From positions 1 to 5,061 of the forward strand of contig DUGQ01000162.1 in the NCBI GenBank assembly GCA_013331315.1: 5,061 bases of DNA, written 5' to 3'. Each line of letters opens with the position of its first letter. Position 1 is the first letter of the stretch. The notes below the pieces were generated by a model. The model was given only the letters and a program-made list of their open reading frames with translations, was not told the origin of the DNA and made no database searches. Source of the DNA: Thermoplasmata archaeon (GTDB lineage: Archaea > Thermoplasmatota > Thermoplasmata > UBA10834). Made by a program: the position numbers and the translations under genes. Shown here piece after piece: positions 1 through 4,560 of this stretch.

Positions 1-1
1 C

Positions 2-382
2 GCAGTGCTTGTGATCGGCTGGGAGCCCTCCGAGAAGGTCGATGAGCCGCTCGGACTCGATCGCCATGGCTTCGTCGACGGTCATCCCGGAGACCATCCT
101 CGTCAGCCTGCTGCCGCACGCTATCGTCGCGCCGCAGCCGTCGGTGAAGAACATGCATTTCGCTATCCGGTCCCCTTCGACCTTGATCGTGATCTCCATC
201 GTGTCATTGCATAGACCGTCCGCCACACCCGTGCCGTCAGGGGAGGAGATGCAGCCTACGTTGGTGGGGCTCCGGAACTCAGCGATGACCTCTTTGGAGT
301 AGATCCTGGAGTCCTGTTCTTCGAGGACGCTCATTATGCTATCTACTACCTCGTCCAGGTCCGCCCCTTCTTCATCCGTCAT
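2..382 (-). CDS. IscU/NifU-type iron-sulfur cluster scaffold protein, 3' end beyond the left edge
   Basis: Predicted cytoplasmic scaffold on which Fe-S clusters are assembled before transfer, probably by the Mrp ATPase encoded upstream. I translated 127 codons from the ATG at 382; no stop is reached before the window edge. The three conserved scaffold cysteines are visible: Cys58 in GLCNDTMEI, Cys83 in TDGCGATIACGS, and Cys127 in LPADHKHC at the very edge. The Asp after the first Cys (Asp60) is kept, but the usual Gly of the Cys-Gly-Asp motif is Asn59. The first 30 or so residues are an acidic helix-like leader. The ATG overlaps the stop of the NifX-like gene as ATGA, so translation is probably coupled; a GGGG stretch lies 9 bases upstream. 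Family assignment is strong. The client protein is unknown, and only a short C-terminal helix should be missing. Confidence 0.93.
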   Translation of the reverse strand, partial: MTDEEGADLDEVVDSIMSVLEEQDSRIYSKEVIAEFRSPTNVGCISSPDGTGVADGLCNDTMEITIKVEGDRIAKCMFFTDGCGATIACGSRLTRMVSGMTVDEAMAIESERLIDLLGGLPADHKHC

Positions 383-795
383 TGCCTGTTGCCCCAGCGG
401 CCTCCCCGCATTCCGTGGTGTCCTGGGGCGGTCGACGCTGCCGCCTCTCTCAGCTCCCCCTTCCTGTAACCGTCAAGGACCTCTCCCACGGTCCCGTTTG
501 CACCGACGAAGACCCTGACGCCTGCTGCCGCCAGGACTCGGAAGGCATTGGGTCCGACGTCCCCAGTGATCACAGTGTCGGCCCCCAGGTCTACGATCTG
601 CTTCGCCGCCTGGATCCCGGCGCCGTTCCCGAGCCCTCTAGCAGCGTTCGGGACAGCCTCGATAACTCCGTCTGAGCCGATCATTGCGAAGAACGCGCAC
701 CTGCCAAATCTCGAATCCATGGCGGAATCGTACCCGTGCCCGGTCGAGGTGATTGCGACCAGGCGTCCGTCTTCCCTTTCCTCGTAGCCTCTCAT
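379..795 (-). CDS. NifX/MTH1175-type dinitrogenase cofactor-biosynthesis-domain protein
   Basis: A 138-residue single-domain protein of the NifX/NafY/NifB-C-terminal fold (PF02579 type), which in nitrogen fixers carries Fe-Mo-cofactor precursors; stand-alone archaeal versions have no settled role. Seen: a first strand with ITSTGHG (15-21), the hallmark DSRFGRC (27-33), the glycine-rich helix start GLGNGAGIQAAKQI, the strand and loop DTVITGDVGPNA, and a tail with GHHGM (His126-His127), often present in this group and suited to metal binding. I chose the ATG at 795 because AAGGGGAT lies 9 bases upstream and the domain begins soon after. The longer ATG at 864 would overlap the zinc-ribbon gene by 46 bases and add a non-conserved leader. 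It follows that gene by 23 bases and overlaps the scaffold gene by 4. No nif structural genes are nearby, so a general metallocluster role is inferred. Confidence 0.93.
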   Translation of the reverse strand: MRGYEEREDGRLVAITSTGHGYDSAMDSRFGRCAFFAMIGSDGVIEAVPNAARGLGNGAGIQAAKQIVDLGADTVITGDVGPNAFRVLAAAGVRVFVGANGTVGEVLDGYRKGELREAAASTAPGHHGMRGGRWGNRQ

Positions 796-802
796 ACCAA
801 GT

Positions 803-810
803 ATCCCCTT
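803..810 (-). promoter_or_regulatory. Shine-Dalgarno site of the NifX-like gene
   Basis: AAGGGGAT on the minus strand, 9 bases before the ATG at 795, in the 23-base gap after the zinc-ribbon gene. It supports the 138-residue start over the longer one at 864. Confidence 0.6.
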
Positions 811-818
811 TCGCAGGC

Positions 819-986
819 CTAGCCGCACTGTTCGCCTTTCATAGCCGATCCACACTCGGGGCATTTCCGCGAGCTACAGGGTCTGCCACGGTCAGTGTGG
901 GGCACAACGGCGCCACATACAGGACAGACGCACGCCTTCGATCCGAACTCGAGCTCCTCAGTCTCCCGATCTCGGTCCCCGACCAT
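819..986 (-). CDS. Small zinc-ribbon protein (55 aa)
   Basis: A 55-residue Cys-rich protein. Seen: ACVCPVCG (Cys19, Cys21, Cys24) and SRKCPECG (Cys42, Cys45), with Cys37 and His30 between them, so two CxxC knuckles able to hold Zn or Fe in a rubredoxin-like ribbon. I recognise the pattern KxCVCPxCG-VPHxRGxPC-KCPxCGxxM from small proteins often encoded beside NifX-like and Mrp genes in anaerobes; their role is unknown to me. I chose the ATG at 986 because GGAGG stands 7 bases before it and most of the protein is then ribbon. An ATG at 1067 would give 82 residues with a Gly-rich leader. Its start lies inside the preceding zinc-ribbon gene (29-base overlap, different frame), which suggests coupled translation. 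A structural role in metal or cluster handling is inference. Confidence 0.77.
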   Translation of the reverse strand: MVGDRDRETEELEFGSKACVCPVCGAVVPHTDRGRPCSSRKCPECGSAMKGEQCG

Positions 987-1188
987 CACCGCCCCTCCCT
1001 CGTCCGTCAGGTGAGGTCCCCCTGGGACCTCCGTATCCTCCGCAGACCCTCCGCGGTCCCTTGTCATCGCCAGATCTGTGTATGTTCGTGCTTCTGCAGG
1101 CTGGGCACGATAGCGGCCGCCCGGTCCCGTAGGGTTCTTCCCACGAGTGCGAGCACGTGGTACACGTGAACTTCCTGCTCTCCACCAT
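958..1188 (-). CDS. Small zinc-ribbon protein with Gly/Arg-rich tail (76 aa)
   Basis: A 76-residue protein. An N-terminal zinc ribbon is visible: FTCTTCSHSW (Cys9, Cys12) and LSCPACRSTNIHR (Cys28, Cys31), joined by an EEPYGTGRP loop. The rest (about 39-76) is a low-complexity Gly/Arg/Asp tail with one more Cys (Cys49), likely disordered. The ribbon sequence, with its W-E-x-P-Y-G-T-G-R-P loop, resembles small proteins I associate with archaeal and clostridial Mrp/NifX gene sets. It might bind nucleic acid or act as a metal-binding adaptor; neither is shown. The ATG at 1188 has GAGG about 8 bases upstream and starts 12 bases after the stop of the preceding gene. The last 29 bases overlap the next zinc-ribbon gene, so much of the tail is constrained by two reading frames. 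That it is a real gene is fairly sure; its function is not. Confidence 0.8.
   Translation of the reverse strand: MVESRKFTCTTCSHSWEEPYGTGRPLSCPACRSTNIHRSGDDKGPRRVCGGYGGPRGTSPDGRGRGGDGRGPRSGD
992..1000 (-). promoter_or_regulatory. Shine-Dalgarno site of the 55-aa zinc-ribbon gene
   Basis: AGGGAGGGG on the minus strand, with GGAGG 7 bases before the ATG at 986, inside the coding region of the preceding zinc-ribbon gene. It favours the short 55-residue product over one starting at 1067. The region is G-rich in general, so part of the match could be chance. Confidence 0.6.
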
Positions 1189-1200
1189 CTCTCTGGCCTC

Positions 1201-1521
1201 TCACTCCTCTCTGAGTTTCGCTTCCAGCTCCTTCACTCTGTCGGATAGCGCTCGATTCTCATCCCGCAAGGCGCTGATCTCCGCGTCGGTCCTTTGCGGA
1301 GCGGTTCTACCGAATCCGATGTCTCGCGCGTGGACCAAGTCTCCGCTCTTCGTCCTATAGAAGGCATGTGGCCCGGTCCCGCAGCGGCACGGCCCGACGT
1401 AGACCTCTCCCCCAGCCGCCGCTTCCAGGGACAATTCACGGGGCGCGCGGGCAAACCTTCCCGGCCCCAAGCCACAGCGTCCTCTGTATCCTCCTCTGCC
1501 CAAACCGTATCCTCTCGGCAT
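1201..1521 (-). CDS. Small Gly/Arg-rich protein with Cys motif and C-terminal coiled coil, loosely DUF5320-like
   Basis: A 106-residue protein in three visible parts. Residues 1-23 are a Gly/Arg/Tyr-rich leader (MPRGYGLGRGGYRGRCG). Residues 37-70 are a middle block with PCRCGTGPHAF (Cys45, Cys47, His52) and YRTKSGDLVHARDIGFG, which I do not recognise. Residues 79-106 are a charged heptad-like helix (ALRDENRALSDRVKELEAKL) typical of a coiled coil. A Gly-rich head and coiled-coil tail are the general plan of DUF5320 proteins, which sit beside NifX-like and Mrp genes, so that family is my best guess; the middle block makes it uncertain. The ATG at 1521 is favoured over 1551 because AAGGAGGTG lies 7 bases upstream, inside the end of the Mrp gene, and only 4 bases separate that stop from this start. 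The coiled coil suggests oligomerisation or partner binding (inference). Confidence 0.75.
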   Translation of the reverse strand: MPRGYGLGRGGYRGRCGLGPGRFARAPRELSLEAAAGGEVYVGPCRCGTGPHAFYRTKSGDLVHARDIGFGRTAPQRTDAEISALRDENRALSDRVKELEAKLREE

Positions 1522-1525
1522 CCGT

Positions 1526-2374
1526 TCACACCTCCTTGCCGTTCTCAACACTGGTGATTATCCTGTCCGTTATCTTGTCAAACGCAGAGCCGTCCTCGCC
1601 GTCACCGGCTGCGGCGAACGGGATGCCGCTGTCTCCGCTCTCGGCTATCCTGACGCTGAGTGGCAGCTTGCCGAGCAGCTGGATGCCATGCTTCTTCGAC
1701 GCGCTCTCCACGCCTCCGTCGTTGAACAGCCTGATCTCCTTTCCGCAGTGGGGACAGACCATCCCGCTCATGTTTTCGACCATGCCTATGATCCTCAGTC
1801 CTACAGCCTTCACGAAGTTGATGGACTTCCTGACGCTGATCAGCGCGACATCCTGCGGCGTGGTGACGATGATCGCGCCGTCCGGGCTAGGCACGAGCTG
1901 GGCGACACTCAGTGGCTCGTCCCCGGTGCCCGGCGGAAGGTCGATGATGAGATAGTCGAGCGACCCCCACTCCACCTCCTCGAGAAACTGCTTGATCGCG
2001 CCCATCTTCACCGGCCCCCTCCAGATCACAGGTGACTCTGGGTCGCTCAAGAGGAACGCGATCGATATGATTTTGAGCGAGTCGCGAACCATGAACGGCT
2101 CGATCTTCCCCTTCGCGTTGACCGCGAGAGGGAGGTTGCCTATGCCGAGCAGTTTGGGCACGCTCGGCCCGTGCATGTCGGCATCCAGCAGGCCGACGGT
2201 CTTCCCCCTCTTGGCGAGGCTCACCGCGAGGTTCACGGCGACGGTGGATTTTCCCACGCCGCCTTTTCCGCTCATCACGATGAGCTTGTGCTTCACATCC
2301 TTCAGGTTCTCCGCCGCGGAGGGCCTGCCCTCTTCCTTCGAGCGGGCCTGCTCTTTGCCTGTGAATACGTTCAA
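1526..2374 (-). CDS. mrp: Mrp/NBP35-family (ApbC-like) iron-sulfur cluster carrier ATPase
   Basis: A 282-residue P-loop ATPase of the Mrp/NBP35/ApbC family, which binds a labile 4Fe-4S cluster at a dimer interface and passes it to target proteins in the cytoplasm. Seen: the deviant Walker A SGKGGVGKST (35-44) with its signature lysine, the switch I region DADMHGPS (64-71), Walker B LIIDLPPGTGD (142-152), the family stretch VTTPQDVALISVRK, and the bridging-cluster pair CPHC (Cys207, Cys210). It lacks the N-terminal DUF59 domain of bacterial Mrp and the Cys-rich N-terminus of eukaryotic Nbp35, as is usual in archaea. The start is TTG at 2374: the only other nearby Met (34) lies inside the P-loop, and a strong GAGGAGG stands 9 bases upstream. 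It begins 18 bases after the DsrE-like gene. Partners are likely the NifU-like scaffold and NifX-like protein downstream (inference from context). Confidence 0.97.
   Translation of the reverse strand: MNVFTGKEQARSKEEGRPSAAENLKDVKHKLIVMSGKGGVGKSTVAVNLAVSLAKRGKTVGLLDADMHGPSVPKLLGIGNLPLAVNAKGKIEPFMVRDSLKIISIAFLLSDPESPVIWRGPVKMGAIKQFLEEVEWGSLDYLIIDLPPGTGDEPLSVAQLVPSPDGAIIVTTPQDVALISVRKSINFVKAVGLRIIGMVENMSGMVCPHCGKEIRLFNDGGVESASKKHGIQLLGKLPLSVRIAESGDSGIPFAAAGDGEDGSAFDKITDRIITSVENGKEV
1529..1537 (-). promoter_or_regulatory. Shine-Dalgarno site of the DUF5320-like gene, inside mrp
   Basis: AAGGAGGTG on the minus strand, 7 bases before the ATG at 1521 and lying within the last codons of mrp. It decides between the ATG at 1521 and the ATG at 1551, and it shows that the small gene is expected to be translated efficiently from the same transcript. 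Confidence 0.8.
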
Positions 2375-2383
2375 TCGTTCAGT

Positions 2384-2390
2384 CCTCCTC
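2384..2390 (-). promoter_or_regulatory. Shine-Dalgarno site deciding the TTG start of mrp
   Basis: GAGGAGG on the minus strand, 9 bases before the TTG at 2374. It supports a non-ATG start: no ATG or GTG lies at a suitable distance, and the next in-frame Met is in the P-loop. Confidence 0.75.
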
Positions 2391-2392
2391 AG

Positions 2393-2779
2393 TCAGCAAG
2401 TGAACACATGGTCCGCATCAACGGTCTGCGCGGCGAAGTCCATCAGGTTGACGAACTTCACCCCTTGGACGAATTGCCCTTTGTCTATTCCTCGAGACTC
2501 GAGGCAGGGGATGCACACCTGGATGATGCCGCCACTCTTGACGAACGCATCCATCATCTCCTTGGCCGACGCCATTCCGGTCACTGGCTCTATCCTCTCG
2601 GCATACCCTTTCATGGCAAGCTTGACGCCCTCCATCGTCAGGAACACGGAAGTCCTGATGCCGAGGGCGGAAGCTGCGCCCGCGCACGCGAAGGTCATGG
2701 CCGCCCTCTCAGGGTCGTCGTCCCCGTGGGTCCCGACGATCAAGAAGGTCTTCTTCGAGTAGTCGGTCTGCTCACTCAT
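2393..2779 (-). CDS. DsrE/DsrF-like family protein
   Basis: A 128-residue protein of the DsrE-like fold, a family that includes persulfide carriers of sulfur relay pathways (DsrEFH, TusBCD) and many uncharacterised stand-alone members. Seen: the first strand and loop FLIVGTHGDDDPERA (12-26), the helix AAMTFACAGAASALG, the strand TSVFLTMEGV (43-52) followed by LAMKGYAERI, and VCIPCLESRGI with Cys89-x2-Cys92 at the place where active cysteines occur in the family. The final residue is also Cys (Cys128), in VFTC, which is unusual. Cytoplasmic; no signal peptide. The ATG at 2779 has GGTG 5 bases upstream. A 76-base gap with a TATA-like element separates it from DUF1847, and 18 bases separate it from mrp, so it may be the first gene of the Fe-S transcript. 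A role in sulfur delivery or thiol chemistry is inferred. Confidence 0.9.
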   Translation of the reverse strand: MSEQTDYSKKTFLIVGTHGDDDPERAAMTFACAGAASALGIRTSVFLTMEGVKLAMKGYAERIEPVTGMASAKEMMDAFVKSGGIIQVCIPCLESRGIDKGQFVQGVKFVNLMDFAAQTVDADHVFTC

Positions 2780-2787
2780 TCTTGCAC

Positions 2788-2821
2788 CGTGTACAACACG
2801 TGTGCGTCCCAGGCTTAAGCC
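2788..2821 (-). promoter_or_regulatory. Possible promoter and palindromic sites before the DsrE-like gene
   Basis: The gap before the DsrE-like gene holds three symmetrical words: GGCTTAAGCC (2812-2821), whose CTTAAG core could act as a weak TATA box about 26 bases before a start near 2790; ACACGTGT (2796-2803); and CGTGT-N3-ACACG (2788-2800, minus-strand reading), which would sit over that start site. No clear terminator T-run follows DUF1847. A second promoter with an operator is plausible but unproven; short palindromes of 8-10 bp are not rare. Confidence 0.35.
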
Positions 2822-2855
2822 AAGAACGGCGAACAGGTTAGTCGTTGTGAGATCG

Positions 2856-3446
2856 TCACTCAGGTTTCAGGCCGAATCTCGTCTCCTTGTAGTACGCGCT
2901 GTATACCGCACCCACCGGGTTATGGGCGAGGACTCGGTCCTTGACGATGAGCGTTGAGACGGGCGCGCGCGATCTCTCTGTGAACAGAATATCGTGGCCG
3001 ACGCACAGGCCCACTATGACGTTGAGCTCAGTCCCACATCTCTCGAGACTTGACGCCTGGCCAATCGGGTTGCAGACCGCCTCCTTGCCGTCGCCGTGCA
3101 TCTTCACCACCCCCACGTCGTCCTTGTCGATGCCGCACACCTTGCAGCATACGGAATGGACTTCCAGTCCCTTGCTCTCTAGCACATCCGCCACGACTCT
3201 TGCCTCGTTTGAGAGACCTACGCAGAACGCGACACCGACCTTCTTCATCCCCATCATCGAGGCGTACAGGGCCAACTCTTCTATCCTGGTGAGCTTCATG
3301 TAGTGCTCAGCCTCGATCTCGCCGGAGACACGCATGGAGGCCAGCTCGCCATCCGAGTACTCGTCTCTCACGGTCCGGGCCAGGTCATAGCAGTCCTTGC
3401 CGTCCTGGCACTCCTTGTCCCTGCATCTCGCGCAATCGGCCTTCAT
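2856..3446 (-). CDS. DUF1847 family cysteine-rich, putatively metal-binding protein
   Basis: A 196-residue protein that I match to DUF1847, a family of unknown function found in archaea and anaerobic bacteria. Seen: an N-terminal Cys cluster, C-x2-C-x4-C-x5-C (Cys5, Cys8, Cys13, Cys19), suited to an Fe-S cluster or zinc; a Rossmann-like middle (KKVGVAFCVGLSNEA, Cys75); a second group VCCKVCG (Cys100, Cys101, Cys104); then AVCNPIGQA (Cys125), Cys137, and GLCVGHDILF (Cys148), ending with the conserved-looking VLAHNPVGAVYS. Eleven Cys in 196 residues is high. The start at 3446 is an ATG with no convincing Shine-Dalgarno; a TTTTTA element 26-31 bases upstream could make the message leaderless. 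It lies 39 bases after the HTH_10 gene and 76 before the DsrE-like gene. Redox or metal chemistry is likely; the reaction is unknown to me. Confidence 0.92.
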   Translation of the reverse strand: MKADCARCRDKECQDGKDCYDLARTVRDEYSDGELASMRVSGEIEAEHYMKLTRIEELALYASMMGMKKVGVAFCVGLSNEARVVADVLESKGLEVHSVCCKVCGIDKDDVGVVKMHGDGKEAVCNPIGQASSLERCGTELNVIVGLCVGHDILFTERSRAPVSTLIVKDRVLAHNPVGAVYSAYYKETRFGLKPE

Positions 3447-3477
3447 CGCCAGCGCTATCCCGTCGTCAGGGTAAAAA
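3447..3477 (-). promoter_or_regulatory. Possible leaderless-type promoter of the DUF1847 gene
   Basis: TTTTTA (3472-3477, minus strand) is centred about 28 bases before the ATG at 3446, close to the spacing of an archaeal TATA box for transcription starting at the codon itself, which fits the weak Shine-Dalgarno. The bases upstream do not look like a good BRE, and the same T-run could instead be a termination signal for the regulator gene. Confidence 0.3.
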
Positions 3478-3485
3478 GGATGGCA

Positions 3486-4091
3486 TCAAGAGTCGCCGAT
3501 GTGACTCGCGACCACCTTACGCTGTGCTCTGCGGAGCACGACGTCCAAGGTGGCCTTGGACACGTTGAGGCGCTTCGCCAAGTCCTCCAGCCTTATCTTC
3601 TTCGGTATGTCGTAGTATCCCAGGTCGAAGGCCGTCTGTAGAACCTTCTCCTGCTCGACCGTGAGCTCCCGGGCCGTCCTGAGGACTTTGACCTTCTCGA
3701 CGACCACCTGAGCCCCGCTGCGCTTGAGATCTTCTACAAGTCGGGTCAGGGCTGCGCCGTTCGGCGCTATTATGTTCCACTGTATGCCCCCGTCCGGTCG
3801 GGATACGGCGGAGTCAAGGAGGCAGTCCGAGTCGCCGAGTATCCTGCAGGTCTGGCACGAGCGCATGTCAACGCTCGCTATGAACCTCCCGGAGCCATTC
3901 CTCGAGAAGCTGATTTCGCTCTCCGGATCGACCGCCCTCACGTGGCTAGCTATGCTCTCCTCGCTGACGGTCTCAGAGCCCTCTATCCGCAACAGGCTCT
4001 GGCCCCCTCTCCCGTTCTTTGGCGCGCACCTCAGAACCCTTATTGTCACATCCTCGGTGCTACACATCTCGCTGATCCAATTGTCCGGCAA
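3486..4091 (-). CDS. Bacterio-opsin-activator-type HTH (HTH_10) transcriptional regulator
   Basis: A 201-residue predicted DNA-binding regulator. The C-terminus (about 143-193) is the HTH_10 domain: LTVEQEKVLQTAFDLGYYDIP, then KKIRLEDLAKRLNVSKATLDVVLRRAQRKVV, the usual sigma-4-like helix-turn-helix of the bacterio-opsin activator family. The N-terminal domain (about 15-135) looks like the small alpha/beta input domain of archaeal members and carries SCQTCRILGDSDC (Cys79, Cys82, Cys90) plus Cys10 and Cys22, so it may sense metal, redox state or a thiol ligand (inference). The start is uncertain: the only early candidate is TTG at 4091, with no good ribosome site; ATG at 4067 (Met9) would give 193 residues. 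The frame is open up to a stop just beyond 4133. It follows DUF134 by 28 bases, so the two regulators are probably co-transcribed and may control the downstream operon or the metal importer. Confidence 0.88.
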   Translation of the reverse strand: MPDNWISEMCSTEDVTIRVLRCAPKNGRGGQSLLRIEGSETVSEESIASHVRAVDPESEISFSRNGSGRFIASVDMRSCQTCRILGDSDCLLDSAVSRPDGGIQWNIIAPNGAALTRLVEDLKRSGAQVVVEKVKVLRTARELTVEQEKVLQTAFDLGYYDIPKKIRLEDLAKRLNVSKATLDVVLRRAQRKVVASHIGDS

Positions 4092-4119
4092 CCTAAGCAG
4101 GAGGGTGGCAAGTCTCAGG

Positions 4120-4461
4120 TTACATACCTCCTCTCACTCTAACGACCTCCCTCTCCGAGGATAGTCTTATCGCCTCATTCTGTCCGTCCCTCTCTATCCT
4201 CAGGGCGCACCCCTCCACGATCGCCCTGGCCACCTTCTCCCTGGCCGAACGCAGTATCCTGTTGTAGGTAGGTTGGGAGACATCCATCCTGCCCGCCGCC
4301 TCGAGCTGTGAGAGGTCGAGGACGTCGGTCAATCGCAGAGCCTCGAGTTCGTCTAGGCCCAGGTCTATCTTGTGGAGCTGAGTGGTCGGAGTTCCCTGGG
4401 GTTTGTAGAGTCTGTAGCCCGGCTCGCAGCAGACCCTTCTGCACCTTCTCGGTCTGGGCAC
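4120..4461 (-). CDS. DUF134 family predicted DNA-binding protein
   Basis: A 113-residue protein of DUF134 (PF02001), a family widespread in archaea and anaerobes and predicted to bind DNA. Seen: the N-terminal signature PRPRRCRRVCCEPGYRLYKPQG (Cys7, Cys11, Cys12 within residues 2-23), the linker DLGLDELEALRLTDVLDL, and a sigma-70-region-4-like helix-turn-helix LSQLEAAGRMDVSQPTYNRI followed by LRSAREKVARAIVEGCALRI (about 50-89). The length is typical. It starts with GTG at 4461; no Shine-Dalgarno is present, but a TATA-like TTTAAG lies about 28 bases upstream, so the message is probably leaderless. It is the first gene of the minus-strand series, diverges from the metal importer gene, and has a 16-bp palindrome in its own promoter, which fits autoregulation (inference). 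DUF134 genes are often neighbours of NifX-like and Fe-S genes, as here; the signal sensed is unknown. Confidence 0.93.
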   Translation of the reverse strand: MPRPRRCRRVCCEPGYRLYKPQGTPTTQLHKIDLGLDELEALRLTDVLDLSQLEAAGRMDVSQPTYNRILRSAREKVARAIVEGCALRIERDGQNEAIRLSSEREVVRVRGGM

Positions 4462-4495
4462 GAGTTATGAATTATAATTCATTATCTTAAACCTT
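4462..4495 (-). promoter_or_regulatory. Promoter of DUF134 with a 16-bp perfect palindrome
   Basis: On the minus strand, a BRE-like AAAGG stretch leads into TTTAAG (4486-4491), centred about 28 bases before the GTG at 4461, so transcription would start at or next to the start codon. Between the box and the start lies ATGAATTATAATTCAT (4467-4482), a perfect 16-bp palindrome. A dimeric regulator bound there would block initiation. Which protein binds is not known; DUF134 itself, the HTH_10 protein or a metal regulator encoded elsewhere are candidates. Confidence 0.65.
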
Positions 4496-4560
4496 TCCCA
4501 GACCACGTGAGCAGTTGTAAGGGCGCGGCGCTTCGCAGTTGTCACGGAGATGTTTGGTCA
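4496..4560. other. Central part of the divergent intergenic region
   Basis: About 65 bases between the two divergent promoters, with no gene. It holds a direct repeat of GCAGTTGT (4511-4518 and 4535-4542, 24 bases apart) around a GC-rich centre. The repeats could be an activator site but are short enough to be chance. Confidence 0.3.

Noticed and set aside
1..795. A nitrogen-fixation (nif) operon
   Set aside because: NifX- and NifU-like domains are present, but no nifH, nifD, nifK, nifE or nifN sequence is visible, and stand-alone NifX-fold proteins are common in non-fixing archaea.
796..864. Longer start for the NifX-like protein at 864
   Set aside because: It would overlap the zinc-ribbon gene, adds a basic leader not seen in the family, and lacks the ribosome site that precedes the ATG at 795.
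1368..2818. Long open frames on the plus strand, including 1368-1955, 1992-2762 and 2171-2818
   Set aside because: They lie opposite the Mrp and DsrE-like genes, whose motifs are clear on the minus strand. Their translations are Ser/Pro/His-rich with no recognisable domain, as expected for antisense shadows of GC-rich genes.
3472..3477. T-run after the HTH_10 gene as a firm terminator
   Set aside because: Only five consecutive T, no hairpin, and placed where a TATA-like element for DUF1847 could be; the evidence does not separate the two readings.
4511..4542. Direct repeat GCAGTTGT as a defined regulatory site or start of a repeat array
   Set aside because: Only two 8-base copies; too short and too few to call an element, and no CRISPR-like periodicity exists in the window.
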